NCBI RefSeq assembly: GCF_016917355.1
Contig: NZ_CP070304.1
Location: 4,960,001 to 5,024,000, forward strand
Source: Glaciimonas sp. PAMC28666
GTDB taxonomy: Bacteria > Pseudomonadota > Gammaproteobacteria > Burkholderiales > Burkholderiaceae_D
DNA length: 64,000 bases
Direction of reading: 5' to 3'
Below, piece after piece: positions 1 through 9,215 of this stretch. Position 1 is the first letter of the stretch. Each line of letters opens with the position of its first letter. The notes beneath the pieces are model-generated. The model ran no database searches. It was given only the letters and a program-made list of their open reading frames with translations, and was not told where the DNA came from. The position numbers and the translations under genes are program-made.

Positions 1-495
1 CCTGATCTGCTGATGCTGGATTATTCATTGCAAACCGATGGCGAAGAGACCCATCCGCTACATATGCTGGACGGGCAAAATCTGATTCGCCATATACGCA
101 AGAATTTCAGCACCAACATATTGGTGGTGTCCCACCATCACTCACCGATTATCATCCGCGCTGCGTTAGAAGCCGGGGCCAACGGCTACGTCACTAAAAA
201 TGCTAACGAAAAAGTGTTGGGATTAGCCATACAGGCGGTTATGAAAGGCGACACGTTCGTGGAGCATCATCTACTAAGAACGATGCTGCATCGAAATCCG
301 AACGCAGCCGTCATCAGTCCAAAGGAGATAGAAGTGTTGCGCTTGATGGGGAAAGGCAGCCGCCTTACCGATATCGCGCAACGCATGAGTCTGAGCATCA
401 AAACTGTCAGCGCGCACAAACTACGCGCAATGGAAAAACTATGCATACGCAATGACTCAGAACTGTACCGCGTTATTACCGGGATGGCTCTTTGA
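1..495 (+). CDS. LuxR/FixJ-type response regulator, 5' truncated by window edge
   Basis: The reading frame is open from base 1 and stops at 493-495, so only the C-terminal part of the protein is present. The first visible residues are PDLLMLDYS; the Asp fits the phosphoacceptor at the end of receiver strand beta-3. The conserved receiver lysine follows in GYVTKN. The C-terminus is a LuxR/GerE helix-turn-helix (PKEIEVLRLM...IAQRMSLSIKTVSAHK). Layout and wording match the RcsB/BvgA/EvgA group and closely match the second regulator at 4922-5638, including the shared KTVSAHK recognition helix. It is probably the partner of one of the two hybrid kinases in this region, by inference from proximity. 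A cytochrome b561 gene follows 76 bp downstream on the same strand. Confidence 0.88.
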   Translation, partial: PDLLMLDYSLQTDGEETHPLHMLDGQNLIRHIRKNFSTNILVVSHHHSPIIIRAALEAGANGYVTKNANEKVLGLAIQAVMKGDTFVEHHLLRTMLHRNPNAAVISPKEIEVLRLMGKGSRLTDIAQRMSLSIKTVSAHKLRAMEKLCIRNDSELYRVITGMAL

Positions 496-571
496 TAAAA
501 AATTTTTCACGCGAAAAAAATTTGGGCAACGCCCCAGCAATGACAATTAATTACTTTTATGAAGGTTTTCT

Positions 572-1120
572 ATGACAACGACTAACAACAATATTGCCAA
601 CGAAGTGAGAGTACCAACTCGCTATGACGTCTTTACCCGCGGCGTGCATTGGCTCGCAGCTGGAATTATCAGTTATACGATGATTGCGGGTTATTCTCTT
701 CAATTTTTGGTCGACACAATTTACTTCGATTTCTTTTCAGTCCTGAACATGTCGCTCGGCACGCTGGTTATACCGCTGACGGTGGTTCGCTATTTGTGGA
801 AATTCTTCCGTCCTTCGGTTCCATACCCGGTCGATCTTTCCCGACCAAAAATAAATATGGCACATCTGGCGCATGAAATGTTTTATCTGGTAATTTTTAT
901 CATGTTAATTAGCGGTGTTTTGATGTTGACACATGGCTTCACATTCTTTTGGCTAATCGACGTCCCCCATCCATTGGATAATCCTGATGTCAACGCATTC
1001 TTTTTTGAGGTGCATAGAGTGGCCTGTGCCGCGGTTGCCCTGACATTAATGCTGCATGTGGCGGCAGTCGTGAAGCATCAGGTTATGGATCGTCGAAACA
1101 TTCTTGGTCGGATGCTTTAA
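572..1120 (+). CDS. Cytochrome b561 family membrane protein
   Basis: This 182-residue protein has the four-helix layout of the bacterial cytochrome b561/CybB family: diheme inner-membrane proteins that exchange electrons with the quinone pool. Candidate heme-ligand histidines sit where the family has them: His26 in the first helix (RGVHWLAAG), His98/His101 at the start of the third segment, His148 (FEVHR) and His162/His169 in the last helix. Hydrophobic segments lie roughly at 26-48, 55-75, 98-122 and 148-168. The start is supported by an AAGG about 9 bases upstream. It lies between the truncated regulator and a convergent hybrid kinase. Its nearness to the phosphorelay could reflect redox signalling, but that is inference. 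The exact electron donor cannot be told from sequence. Confidence 0.85.
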   Translation: MTTTNNNIANEVRVPTRYDVFTRGVHWLAAGIISYTMIAGYSLQFLVDTIYFDFFSVLNMSLGTLVIPLTVVRYLWKFFRPSVPYPVDLSRPKINMAHLAHEMFYLVIFIMLISGVLMLTHGFTFFWLIDVPHPLDNPDVNAFFFEVHRVACAAVALTLMLHVAAVVKHQVMDRRNILGRML

Positions 1121-1188
1121 CACTGAATGAGTACGCCTGCCGGGTCGCATAAAATCAAGCAGAACCTTAAATAGGTTTCGTGATTCGG

Positions 1189-4100
1189 CTAGTCATCCTC
1201 TGGATCAATATCCTGGCGAATCTGGAGGAGCATCTGTTGCAGGACTGGTGCCAGTCGGAATGCCTCTTCCTGCCATTCGTACTCTACGCTCTCCTCAATC
1301 GTGTGGCAGAGCGCGGTTGCAGGTCGCATATCCAAAGCAGCCATGCCACCGTGAATACGATGCGCGACTTCGCCCAGATACACCAGATCAGAACGTCCGA
1401 TTGCTGCCTCTAATAAGGCAAGATCTTCTGTAATGCTGATCACTGCGGCTCGCAACATGTCTGGCCGCCACATCTGTGAAGCGATCGCAGAGGCCGCAGC
1501 AATGGCTTCTTCACGATCAGACTCATCAATCATCATAGCGGCAGGCGGTCCAGTCGGTGGCGCTGTGCCGAAGCCAACATGCCGCTCCAACAATTTCTCC
1601 AGATCGTCCATCGCAAATGGCTTGATCATATACCCGTTCATGCCAGCAGCCTCCCCTCGCTCTCGCTCGCCCGCTAACAGGCTTGCGGTGACAGCAATGA
1701 TAGGGCACGAAACAGCCAGCGCTCTTAACGCGTGCGCGAGTTCGTAACCGTTCATTAATGGCATATTCAGATCAGTTAAAATCAGATCAAAATGTTCCCC
1801 TGCCTTAATGAGTTCTAACGCTTCCGCCCCGCTGCCGACTGCACTGATACGGCCACCGAAATAGGCTAGTTGTTTTTCCAGCAGGAGCCGGTTAATCGCC
1901 TGATCGTCGACGATCAGTATGTCTGCATCCAGCCTGCGCAGGCTTCCCGTCATCGCGGACTGTTCCGCTTCCTGAATAAATTCTTTGCGCCCGGCGACCA
2001 TCAACACAGCATCAAGCACCGCAGAACCTGACAAGGAATTAGCGTAACCCTGGTGCCCTTTAAGAAATGGTCGGTACGGGAAAGACAAGTCTAGAAATAC
2101 TGCTCTCTGAAGCGCTGGAATTGCAGCTTTGCCGGCGACATCAGGAACATGCGGGCCGTCCGCGGCATCGATGATATCAATGATGTCAATGCGCGCCGAA
2201 TAGTGATCCCTACTATCCGAAATATCGCTCACCTGGTCAACATTACCGCCTTTAGAGATTAGAACTGAAGATAGATGACGGGCGAATTCTGGGATTGCAT
2301 TGATGGAGAATGAAAGGCCACTAAGTCCGTCGGTACGCTGCAGACGCTCAGCATGACCTATTAGTTTGGCCGGGCTTAATGTGATCGTAACCACAAAAGT
2401 GCTCCCTTTTTCCGGCAATGAATCCACACTGACGGTGCCATCCATCGCCGCCACAAATTTTTTGCAAATAAAGAGGCCCAAACCCGTGCCAGGAAATTGT
2501 TGTCCCGGCACCGCGCCATTCGCTTGCCCAAATGGTTGAAAAATACGTTCTGCATCGTCGTGGTTAATACCCGGTCCCGTATCGCGGACGGAAAGCGCTA
2601 TACGCGATCCGGCCGGTCCATTAGATAACAACTGCCCGATAACCATGACGCTGCCCTGCTGCGTGAATTTAACAGCATTGTTAATGAGATTGTTAAGCAC
2701 CTGCGTCAGCTTAAGGGAGTCGCCCCACCACAGGCCCTCCAACGAAGGATCAATCAAACAATGCAGCTGCAAGTTCTTTAACGACGCGCGTGACCAAAAC
2801 CCTTGCACCACGGTCTCGATATCTTTCACCAGATCGAGTTCCTGATGATCTAGTTCGACAGCCTCCACCTCGCCTTTGGTGAAGTCCAACGCGTCATTTA
2901 ATACATCCTTGAGCGTGCGGGCAGATCCATCCATTGTCCGCGACAACTGGCGTTGCGCGTCATCAAGCCGGGTCTTGGCCATCAGCTCGATAGATGCCAG
3001 CATGCCATATAACGGCGTGCGAATTTCATGACTGATCGTCGCGAGAAACAGGCTTTTAGAAGCACTGATCGATTCCGCAAGACGCCTGGCCTCAGCTAAA
3101 GTTTGTTCAGTGCGCTTGCGATCAGTCATGTCGCTTAATACGCATATAAACACAGGCTCATCTTCATGCATCGCCGTCGCAATACCGATTTGATAAAAAT
3201 GTCCCTGTTTGGTATCTTCCAGCAGTAGCGCAATCGGTTGCTCCTGTTTCGTCGGCTGCCTCGACTGCACCAGCGACACCAAAGTCTTCCATGCATCGCC
3301 CGACAGCACGCGATCCGCCGTATCGAATAGTCGCCAGCGAACGAGCGGAACAAATTGTGCATTGTTCAATATAATTTCGCCGTCGCGTGCCCGAAGAACT
3401 GCCAGACCGACCGGCGACGTTTCAACGATCGTACGATTAAAATTTTCACTCTCGGCCAAACGTTTGGCTTGCATTGCCGCGGGGCCAATCACCGCACGAT
3501 TGATGCGACGTGTACCACGTAAAACCGCAGCGACACATAACAAAAACAATAGAACACCGCCGCCGATCGGAACGATTCTATCCTGCATCAAAGTCCACAA
3601 ACTCACCGCGTAAACTACGCGCCACTCAATATTAGGCACTGCATAGCTCACCTGAAGCATGGCGTCCTTTGGCCTGAACTGTAGGGAACTGCGATGATAT
3701 TTGTACTCTTGTCCACCGTCCAGGTTCCGATAATATGCGATCTCCTCGGGAGTAGGTTTCCGACCGTCAATCAGCATCAACCGACCAGTGTAGGCATAGA
3801 TCAATACGAGTCCTGATCCTTGCTGAAACGCGTTTCCGCTCATTCGGGTTCGGGTTAATACGTTATCCGGTGACACGTCGGTCGCTGCGTAGCCAATCAC
3901 CTTGCCCCGGCTATCGCGAAATGGAATGAAGCAGGTAAATATTGTGCGCCCCGACAAGGGATCCGTCATGGATCTGGTCCAGTAAATGCCGTCTGCGTTG
4001 TGCGAACCCGGATAGTCTCGCAATATCCTTTCAAACTCGATACGCTTCTTCTGTAAGAATAATCCAATCTCTTTAGTCGCTGGCTGTGCGTGCGAAGTTG

Positions 4101-4683
4101 GCAAGGTATACATCGCCACGGAGCCATCGGCAGTCGTCAATACGGATTGGTCGCTACTAACGCGATAGCCCCAAAAAGCCTGGTGAAAATCGGCCAGACG
4201 GCGTCCCAGTGCCTGCCATTCTTGTTGTGCCTGATCCACCAACATGACAGGCTGGCCGGTCGTGGGGGGCGTCAGGGTGTTGGTGGTGTAGGGAGTGTTC
4301 GGGGTCCCGAGGTTCGCTAGCTTCGCGGCAGCGGCGCTGCGTAGTATCCAGAACTCTTCATTTAATGGCGCTGCCTGACCGAGAGGCGGCAACCCCGCGG
4401 GTTGGTCCGCGTGATTTTTGCAAGGAGATCGCATACCGCAAATATAGCCTGGCACCATTTCGGAAAATTTACCGATGAAATATTCCTGGCGCGATATTTG
4501 TCGCAAAAGGTCAGCATAATTTTCATGCGCAGACTCGCTTCGGTCCCATAGCATAAACAGCAGTAGAAGGCCGACGTACAGACCGAGCAGAAGCGACAGC
4601 AACGCAACAATCAAGTAGGTTCGCACCTGTAAAAACCTGCGCGAAATCGTTGTTATCCGGTCTGATAATGCAGAGTAAGCCAT
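1189..4683 (-). CDS. Hybrid sensor histidine kinase (HisKA-HATPase-REC-Hpt phosphorelay)
   Basis: This is a 1164-residue unorthodox sensor kinase of the RcsC/BvgS/EvgS class. A first transmembrane helix lies at about 22-45. A large periplasmic sensor region follows (about 46-370), with a possible disulfide pair Cys82/Cys88 and a Thr/Pro-rich stretch near 129-142. A second helix lies at about 371-390. Then come a PAS-like segment (about 415-520), the HisKA box SHEIRTP with His552, and the ATPase domain (N box near 664-669, DTGPGI at 701, GTGLGL near 732). The receiver has Asp971 in LTDLNMP and Lys1021. A C-terminal Hpt domain has His1108 (AHRIHGG). All phosphotransfer residues are present, so it should be active. 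It is divergent from the regulator at 4922 and shares motifs with the kinase at 5635 (DPLSG in the sensor, a similar PAS start), which suggests duplication. The signal sensed is unknown. Confidence 0.93.
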   Translation of the reverse strand: MAYSALSDRITTISRRFLQVRTYLIVALLSLLLGLYVGLLLLFMLWDRSESAHENYADLLRQISRQEYFIGKFSEMVPGYICGMRSPCKNHADQPAGLPPLGQAAPLNEEFWILRSAAAAKLANLGTPNTPYTTNTLTPPTTGQPVMLVDQAQQEWQALGRRLADFHQAFWGYRVSSDQSVLTTADGSVAMYTLPTSHAQPATKEIGLFLQKKRIEFERILRDYPGSHNADGIYWTRSMTDPLSGRTIFTCFIPFRDSRGKVIGYAATDVSPDNVLTRTRMSGNAFQQGSGLVLIYAYTGRLMLIDGRKPTPEEIAYYRNLDGGQEYKYHRSSLQFRPKDAMLQVSYAVPNIEWRVVYAVSLWTLMQDRIVPIGGGVLLFLLCVAAVLRGTRRINRAVIGPAAMQAKRLAESENFNRTIVETSPVGLAVLRARDGEIILNNAQFVPLVRWRLFDTADRVLSGDAWKTLVSLVQSRQPTKQEQPIALLLEDTKQGHFYQIGIATAMHEDEPVFICVLSDMTDRKRTEQTLAEARRLAESISASKSLFLATISHEIRTPLYGMLASIELMAKTRLDDAQRQLSRTMDGSARTLKDVLNDALDFTKGEVEAVELDHQELDLVKDIETVVQGFWSRASLKNLQLHCLIDPSLEGLWWGDSLKLTQVLNNLINNAVKFTQQGSVMVIGQLLSNGPAGSRIALSVRDTGPGINHDDAERIFQPFGQANGAVPGQQFPGTGLGLFICKKFVAAMDGTVSVDSLPEKGSTFVVTITLSPAKLIGHAERLQRTDGLSGLSFSINAIPEFARHLSSVLISKGGNVDQVSDISDSRDHYSARIDIIDIIDAADGPHVPDVAGKAAIPALQRAVFLDLSFPYRPFLKGHQGYANSLSGSAVLDAVLMVAGRKEFIQEAEQSAMTGSLRRLDADILIVDDQAINRLLLEKQLAYFGGRISAVGSGAEALELIKAGEHFDLILTDLNMPLMNGYELAHALRALAVSCPIIAVTASLLAGERERGEAAGMNGYMIKPFAMDDLEKLLERHVGFGTAPPTGPPAAMMIDESDREEAIAAASAIASQMWRPDMLRAAVISITEDLALLEAAIGRSDLVYLGEVAHRIHGGMAALDMRPATALCHTIEESVEYEWQEEAFRLAPVLQQMLLQIRQDIDPEDD

Positions 4684-4727
4684 AAGCGCCTGTCAAGGGG
4701 ACACGTCACAGCATAGCATCGACATAC

Positions 4728-4800
4728 AAGAATAATCTTTTTATCTAAGAATATTCTTAGTCGTTTACAGTTATTTCCGTATCAAAAAGAGATTTTTCTT
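4728..4800. promoter_or_regulatory. Three AAGA..TCTT dyads, one RcsAB-box-like, in divergent promoter region
   Basis: The 238-bp AT-rich gap between the divergent kinase and regulator genes holds a perfect 16-bp palindrome at 4745-4760 (CTAAGAATATTCTTAG). Its core TAAGAATATTCTTA differs by one base from the RcsAB box consensus known from enterobacteria (TAAGAATATTCCTA). Two further dyads flank it: AAGAATAATCTT at 4728-4739 and AAGAGATTTTTCTT at 4787-4800. The centres are about 19 and 41 bp from the central site, close to whole helical turns. I infer that this is the binding site of the RcsB-like regulator encoded next door, giving autoregulation of both divergent genes. Confidence 0.55.
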
Positions 4801-4921
4801 AATTCTATTACCGCTCATTATTGAGATAATTCTATCTGTGCCAAGCGTTTTCAAGACTCTCCAGTTATGTTCACGTGATCGGCACCTTTGTTTTGTGCGA
4901 TAAAAAGGTAAGGAAAAGATT

Positions 4922-5638
4922 ATGTTTGAAAACCAGAATCAGCTCGAAAATAGTCATCTTAACGAGACCTGCGATATTATCATTGCAGACGATCACCCTA
5001 TTTTATTGCATGGTGTTGAAAAAATATTGACGGCTACCAAGAGCGTCCGCATTGTTGCGACAGCCCAAACTGTAGCGGACACTTTCAAAGTCCTTGAGAT
5101 ACATCCATGCGACATTCTCATTTGCGATTATTCTTTCTACGGCGACGACCTTCCCGACGGCTTGCCAATGATAAAAAGAGTCAGACAGCTATACCCTGAG
5201 CTAAAAATTATTATTCTTTCCGCTCGTGATGATTTGGGGACAGCCCGTAATACCTTGGAATGCGGCGTGTACGGGTTCGTTCGAAAAAACAGCGACATGC
5301 GCAATGTCGTCAATGCGGTCCAGGAAGTCCGCTCGGGCAATAAGTTTACTGATACCGCCACCACGCAGGATATGTTAAAAAACCTACTGTCTCTTGGCCG
5401 GAACGAGCGCTCGCCAACGGTTGGTCGGGTATCGTTCACTCCGAAAGAAATTGAAACTATCCGTTTGCTGCAACGTGGCCTGACGCTCACGGAGATCGCC
5501 GAGCTCACCAGTCGCAGCGTGAAAACCGTCAGTGCGCACAAGCAGCTGCTTATGAAAAAACTCGGTACCAAAAGTAACATCGAATTTTTCCATACCCTAA
5601 GTAACGAACAACTGATGTCCTCGATCACTTCTCAATGA
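4922..5638 (+). CDS. RcsB/BvgA-like response regulator
   Basis: This 238-residue regulator has an N-terminal receiver and a C-terminal LuxR/GerE DNA-binding domain. The acidic pair is Asp23/Asp24 (ADDHP), the phosphoacceptor is Asp69 (ICDYS), the switch serine is Ser100 and the conserved lysine is Lys122. The helix-turn-helix spans about 172-230, with KTVSAHK as recognition helix. It starts after a clear AAGGAAAAG ribosome site. Its stop overlaps the start of the downstream kinase by 4 bases (ATGA), so the two are translationally coupled and form a cognate pair. It shares the LuxR-domain wording of the truncated regulator at 1-495. It most likely receives phosphate from the Hpt domain of one or both neighbouring kinases and acts on the palindromes at 4728-4800; the latter is inference. 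Confidence 0.92.
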   Translation: MFENQNQLENSHLNETCDIIIADDHPILLHGVEKILTATKSVRIVATAQTVADTFKVLEIHPCDILICDYSFYGDDLPDGLPMIKRVRQLYPELKIIILSARDDLGTARNTLECGVYGFVRKNSDMRNVVNAVQEVRSGNKFTDTATTQDMLKNLLSLGRNERSPTVGRVSFTPKEIETIRLLQRGLTLTEIAELTSRSVKTVSAHKQLLMKKLGTKSNIEFFHTLSNEQLMSSITSQ

Positions 5639-8600
5639 TACGGCACGACGAGAACACACCGTTCTCGACCCCGTTGACACAACCCGGCCCACCTGACAGG
5701 AGTAGTTCCATCCAACTGTTGGGGCAATTCCATCGATGGATACTGTATGGCGGTGCCACGCTATTTACCATTGTGGCACTGCTCGCAGCCTTCATTGCGA
5801 TAGCGATGTATGCCGAGAATTTTATTCGTGCTCAACGTCTTTTGTTCGATGGCGAACTCCGACAAGTAGAACTCACAGTTGTTGCGGCAAATGCAAAAAT
5901 GCGACAAACGATTGCTCGTCATGATTTTTTGCGCATGCGAAAAGAGGGGGAAACCAGACCCACCAACAATCACGTTGCGCCGGAAGCATTTCCAGAACAC
6001 CAAAGTGGTGCCGCCTTAAGGGCCCATATACACGGCCCCTCAGCTATTCATTGGTCGGGCGAGACGCCTGCCGTCAACGCTAAAGAAGCCTCCAATGCCT
6101 CAAATATCGCGCCTGATACCTCATCCGTTAATGCCGCTGCAAAGGGGGATTACACCTCAGAGGCGGGCATAACAAATACGAATACGATTACCATAACGAC
6201 ATCGAACTTTGCCAAGCCATCCGCGACGCTGACGCATCTGCTCACACAATTTTACGATGCGTCTCCCGACGTTTTAATGAACGCCCATGCTGCGGTGCAA
6301 GGGTCGTACGTCATGCTGTACGACAAAAACAAAACCTTTCTAGGCTTGCACGCATCGCAGACCGAAAAGTCAGATACATCGCTGATCCAACAGATACAAA
6401 GTCCCATCGAGATTCGTGCCGCGATCATGAAGATCGTCGCGCCCATTGAAGCCGCGTTGGGAGCGATACCCACCACGCAATTACGCGCTGGCAAGACCGT
6501 CTGGATCGCACCCTATATTGATCCTTTGAGCGGAAAATTGGTCATTAGCCGCGCAGCCGTTACGTTCCATGGCAAGACGGCTTTTTCTGTGCTCGTTATT
6601 AGCGTTCCGGTTGACCAGTTCGACCAGTACTTCCTGTTACAACCGTTGCCCGCTGGCTTTGCGGTAATCGCGCCAACCGGGATACTACTCTCGGGAAAAA
6701 TAAGCGAAGCGGTGACAAAAGATTCTCTTGCGCGTGCAGATACGGCGTCTCCAAAAACCGACATCCAAGTGCATTCGATGCGTAACCTGTTGACGGGTGA
6801 TGCCTCGTTAATGACGTTAAGTCGTCCCATCAGGGAAACTGGATGGACCATGGTTTACACCTTCAACCGGGCCATGTTATGGCACGCTCTACATAACAAA
6901 ATGTATTTCGCGCTGGGCGTCGCATTATTGCTAAGTATCATACTATGGACCGTCGTCCTGCTCTTCAATCGACTGGTATTCATTCCGGTCATTGGCGAAG
7001 CCTTGCGCGTCCATGATAGCGAAGCTTTTAACCGAGCGATGATGGGCGTTGCACCGCTCGGTTTCTTCGTATTAAATTATCAGACCGGAGAACTGATGTT
7101 GGACAATGCGCAAGCACGCGCCGTCGCAAGTCAAAGTCACACCTCTGGCGACTTGTCATCGTTCCACCAACGGCTGATGACATGTTATCGGAATCAAGGT
7201 CGCTCAAATACAGACGATCAGGCTCTCGCCCATGACGTACTGGAATTACCCGCCGCAGACGGAACGTGTACCTATGCGCTGGCGGCATTCACGCGTACCC
7301 GATATTTGAGCAATGACGTATTGTTATGCTGCCTGAGCGACATCACCGCCCAGAAATGTGCTGAACGTGCGCTGCGACGCGCAAAGATAGAGGCAGACGA
7401 GGCGAACAAGGCAAAATCGATGTTTTTGGCGCTGATCAGCCATGAGATTCGCACACCATTGCATGGTGCGGCGGGCCATCTCGAGCTTTTGGAACTGGCT
7501 TCCTTACCTCCAACAGAACGAGATCTGGTGCAAACTATCCGTGGCTCATTCGAGTCACTGCTGCGAACCATCAATGACATATTGGATATATCAAGAATCG
7601 AAGCCGGTCAATTATCTCTCGAGAACGCGCCGTTCAACGTGCGGCAGACGGTAGCCTCCTGTACGCGCCTGTGGACGCCTGCCCTAGAGGCGAAGTCTGT
7701 CGATTTTCAGTCTCGGATCGCGTTGTCAGTGCCCGACTATCTAGTCGGCGATGCAGGACGCATCGTGCAGATTTTAAATAATCTGCTGTCAAATTCGGTC
7801 AAGTTTACCCATGCTGGCAATATTGTTCTCGACATCTCCGGGGCGCCTCACCCAGCTGGTTATTCGCTACAGATCGGCATTCGCGATTCTGGCGTAGGAA
7901 TTGCAACCGAAGACCAAAAACACTTGTTTACGCCCTTCAGTCAAGCCAACCCGGGTATAGCGCAGAAATTCGGTGGCACCGGCCTTGGTTTATCTCTGTG
8001 CAAGCAGTTAACCGATGCGATGCAGGGGAAAATTACTATTCTGAGCGAGTACGGTGCAGGAACGATCGTTTTAGTGAAACTCTTACTTTCCTGCCCGAGT
8101 GCCGATGCCATGCCACAGTCAGAGCAACGCCCGCCTGCGGCTGGAGTTCTCGACAGGCCGACCCACCCTACATCGCCGTCAATTCAACTGGCAGAGCAGC
8201 TGAGCGATCAGCAATCGTCTCAAACCATTGCAGCAGCCATTAAAATCCTCGTGGTCGAAGATGATCCCGTCAGTAGAAAGCTACTCGAAAAACAGCTATT
8301 TGCCTTAGGTCATAAGCGGGTGGATTTTGTCGATAACGGGGAACAGGCATTAATACTCGCAACCACAGCGCCAACCAGCTCTCCCTACGACTTAATATTG
8401 ACCGATATGAGCCTGCCGCAAATGAGCGGGCACGCACTCATCCTGTCGCTGCGAGAGCGAGGGGTGAGAACGCCGATTATTATCGTCAGCGCAAGTGCGG
8501 AAAATGATCAAACCCCGGTCATCCGGCCACATATCGATGCATTTCTGACCAAGCCGCTTTCGTTGCCAGAACTAAAAGCGGCGCTCAGCCGCTATGGTTT

Positions 8601-9000
8601 AATCGGATTCCCTTTCGGGCCGCAAGAAGCCTATGATTTTGAACCTCAATGGTCCAATCAGCCGAATGTCCCCGCAAATACCCGCCCTGATGCTCTACGT
8701 ACAAATGTCGTTGATACAGACGTTGCTAACATTTTTCTGGACACATACCGCCACGACCTCCGTGCCTTAATACAAGCATTTCAGCGCAGCGATGCTGCCG
8801 CGCTAGCTGGGCGTCTGCATCGGCTCAAAGGCGCCCTGCTGGCTGTGCAAGAAGACGATCTGGCGCACCAGTCGGATCGTCTGTCCGAGGACATACGCAC
8901 GAATGCTTGCAGCCAGGACGAGGCTTGCGTACGAAATTTCGTGAAGGCACTCCTGAGAGTAGTCAGGCACCTTCGCGCAGCCACAAACGTGACCGCGTGA
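5635..9000 (+). CDS. Hybrid sensor histidine kinase (HisKA-HATPase-REC-Hpt), second copy
   Basis: This 1121-residue unorthodox kinase is paralogous to the one at 1189-4683. Transmembrane helices lie at about 38-58 and 424-446, enclosing a roughly 365-residue periplasmic sensor with a low-complexity Thr/Asn stretch near 180-191. A PAS-like segment follows at about 461-570. The HisKA box SHEIRTP has His603. The ATPase domain has NNLLSN (about 715-720), DSGVGI (751) and GTGLGL (781). The receiver has Asp924 (LTDMSLP) and Lys973. The Hpt domain has His1062 in LHRLKG. It overlaps the upstream regulator gene by 4 bp. The sensor is poorly conserved relative to its paralogue, sharing mainly the DPLSG motif, so the two probably respond to different cues while feeding the same or related regulators (inference). 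Confidence 0.93.
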   Translation: MIRHDENTPFSTPLTQPGPPDRSSSIQLLGQFHRWILYGGATLFTIVALLAAFIAIAMYAENFIRAQRLLFDGELRQVELTVVAANAKMRQTIARHDFLRMRKEGETRPTNNHVAPEAFPEHQSGAALRAHIHGPSAIHWSGETPAVNAKEASNASNIAPDTSSVNAAAKGDYTSEAGITNTNTITITTSNFAKPSATLTHLLTQFYDASPDVLMNAHAAVQGSYVMLYDKNKTFLGLHASQTEKSDTSLIQQIQSPIEIRAAIMKIVAPIEAALGAIPTTQLRAGKTVWIAPYIDPLSGKLVISRAAVTFHGKTAFSVLVISVPVDQFDQYFLLQPLPAGFAVIAPTGILLSGKISEAVTKDSLARADTASPKTDIQVHSMRNLLTGDASLMTLSRPIRETGWTMVYTFNRAMLWHALHNKMYFALGVALLLSIILWTVVLLFNRLVFIPVIGEALRVHDSEAFNRAMMGVAPLGFFVLNYQTGELMLDNAQARAVASQSHTSGDLSSFHQRLMTCYRNQGRSNTDDQALAHDVLELPAADGTCTYALAAFTRTRYLSNDVLLCCLSDITAQKCAERALRRAKIEADEANKAKSMFLALISHEIRTPLHGAAGHLELLELASLPPTERDLVQTIRGSFESLLRTINDILDISRIEAGQLSLENAPFNVRQTVASCTRLWTPALEAKSVDFQSRIALSVPDYLVGDAGRIVQILNNLLSNSVKFTHAGNIVLDISGAPHPAGYSLQIGIRDSGVGIATEDQKHLFTPFSQANPGIAQKFGGTGLGLSLCKQLTDAMQGKITILSEYGAGTIVLVKLLLSCPSADAMPQSEQRPPAAGVLDRPTHPTSPSIQLAEQLSDQQSSQTIAAAIKILVVEDDPVSRKLLEKQLFALGHKRVDFVDNGEQALILATTAPTSSPYDLILTDMSLPQMSGHALILSLRERGVRTPIIIVSASAENDQTPVIRPHIDAFLTKPLSLPELKAALSRYGLIGFPFGPQEAYDFEPQWSNQPNVPANTRPDALRTNVVDTDVANIFLDTYRHDLRALIQAFQRSDAAALAGRLHRLKGALLAVQEDDLAHQSDRLSEDIRTNACSQDEACVRNFVKALLRVVRHLRAATNVTA

Positions 9001-9041
9001 CGATCTTATCGGCGTTAGCTACTTGTCTCAAACAAGTTGAT

Positions 9042-9137
9042 TGGCGGAAGGCAGCAAGAGTCGAACTTACGAGGGAGCGGCTGACGCCCCCTACCGGGTT
9101 TGAAGCCCGGCCGCACCACCGGATGCGGTTGCCTTCC
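9042..9137 (-). tRNA. selC: tRNA-Sec (anticodon UCA)
   Basis: Read on the minus strand, this 96-nt sequence folds like E. coli selC. It begins GGAAGGCAACCGCATCCGG, carries a UCA anticodon in the loop CTTCAAA flanked by a GCCGGG/CCCGGT stem, and has a long GC-rich extra arm. The T-loop is GTTCGACTC, and the 3' acceptor strand CTGCCTTCC is followed by discriminator G and an encoded CCA. The extended acceptor/T-arm and long variable arm are typical of tRNA-Sec. It lies 170 bp beyond selB, in the same orientation as selAB and the formate dehydrogenase genes that need it. A small 6-bp hairpin (9021-9037) lies just after its 3' end. Confidence 0.95.
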
Positions 9138-9148
9138 AAAAACTGTCG

Positions 9149-9177
9149 ATTATCGGTTATTTTTTACTCTGCTTTAA
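9149..9177 (-). promoter_or_regulatory. Candidate selC promoter
   Basis: On the minus strand a GATAAT -10 element (9149-9154) lies 11 bases before the tRNA 5' end. A weak TTAAAG -35 candidate (9172-9177) lies 17 bp further upstream. The spacing suits a sigma-70 promoter, so selC could be transcribed independently of selB. Confidence 0.4.
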
Positions 9178-9193
9178 GGCGCAGCTCAGGTTG

Positions 9194-9215
9194 ACTTGCG
9201 GTTCACTTGCGGTTC
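9194..9215. repeat. 11-bp perfect tandem duplication between selB and selC
   Basis: ACTTGCGGTTC occurs twice head-to-tail (9194-9204 and 9205-9215) in the non-coding gap between selB and selC. It lies just upstream of the candidate selC promoter. It may be a replication-slippage duplication or a pair of binding sites; no function is known to me. Confidence 0.5.

Noticed and set aside
8907-9194. Plus-strand 95-codon frame over the end of the kinase gene and selC
   Set aside because: It overlaps a confirmed tRNA and a coding region in another frame and shows no family features.
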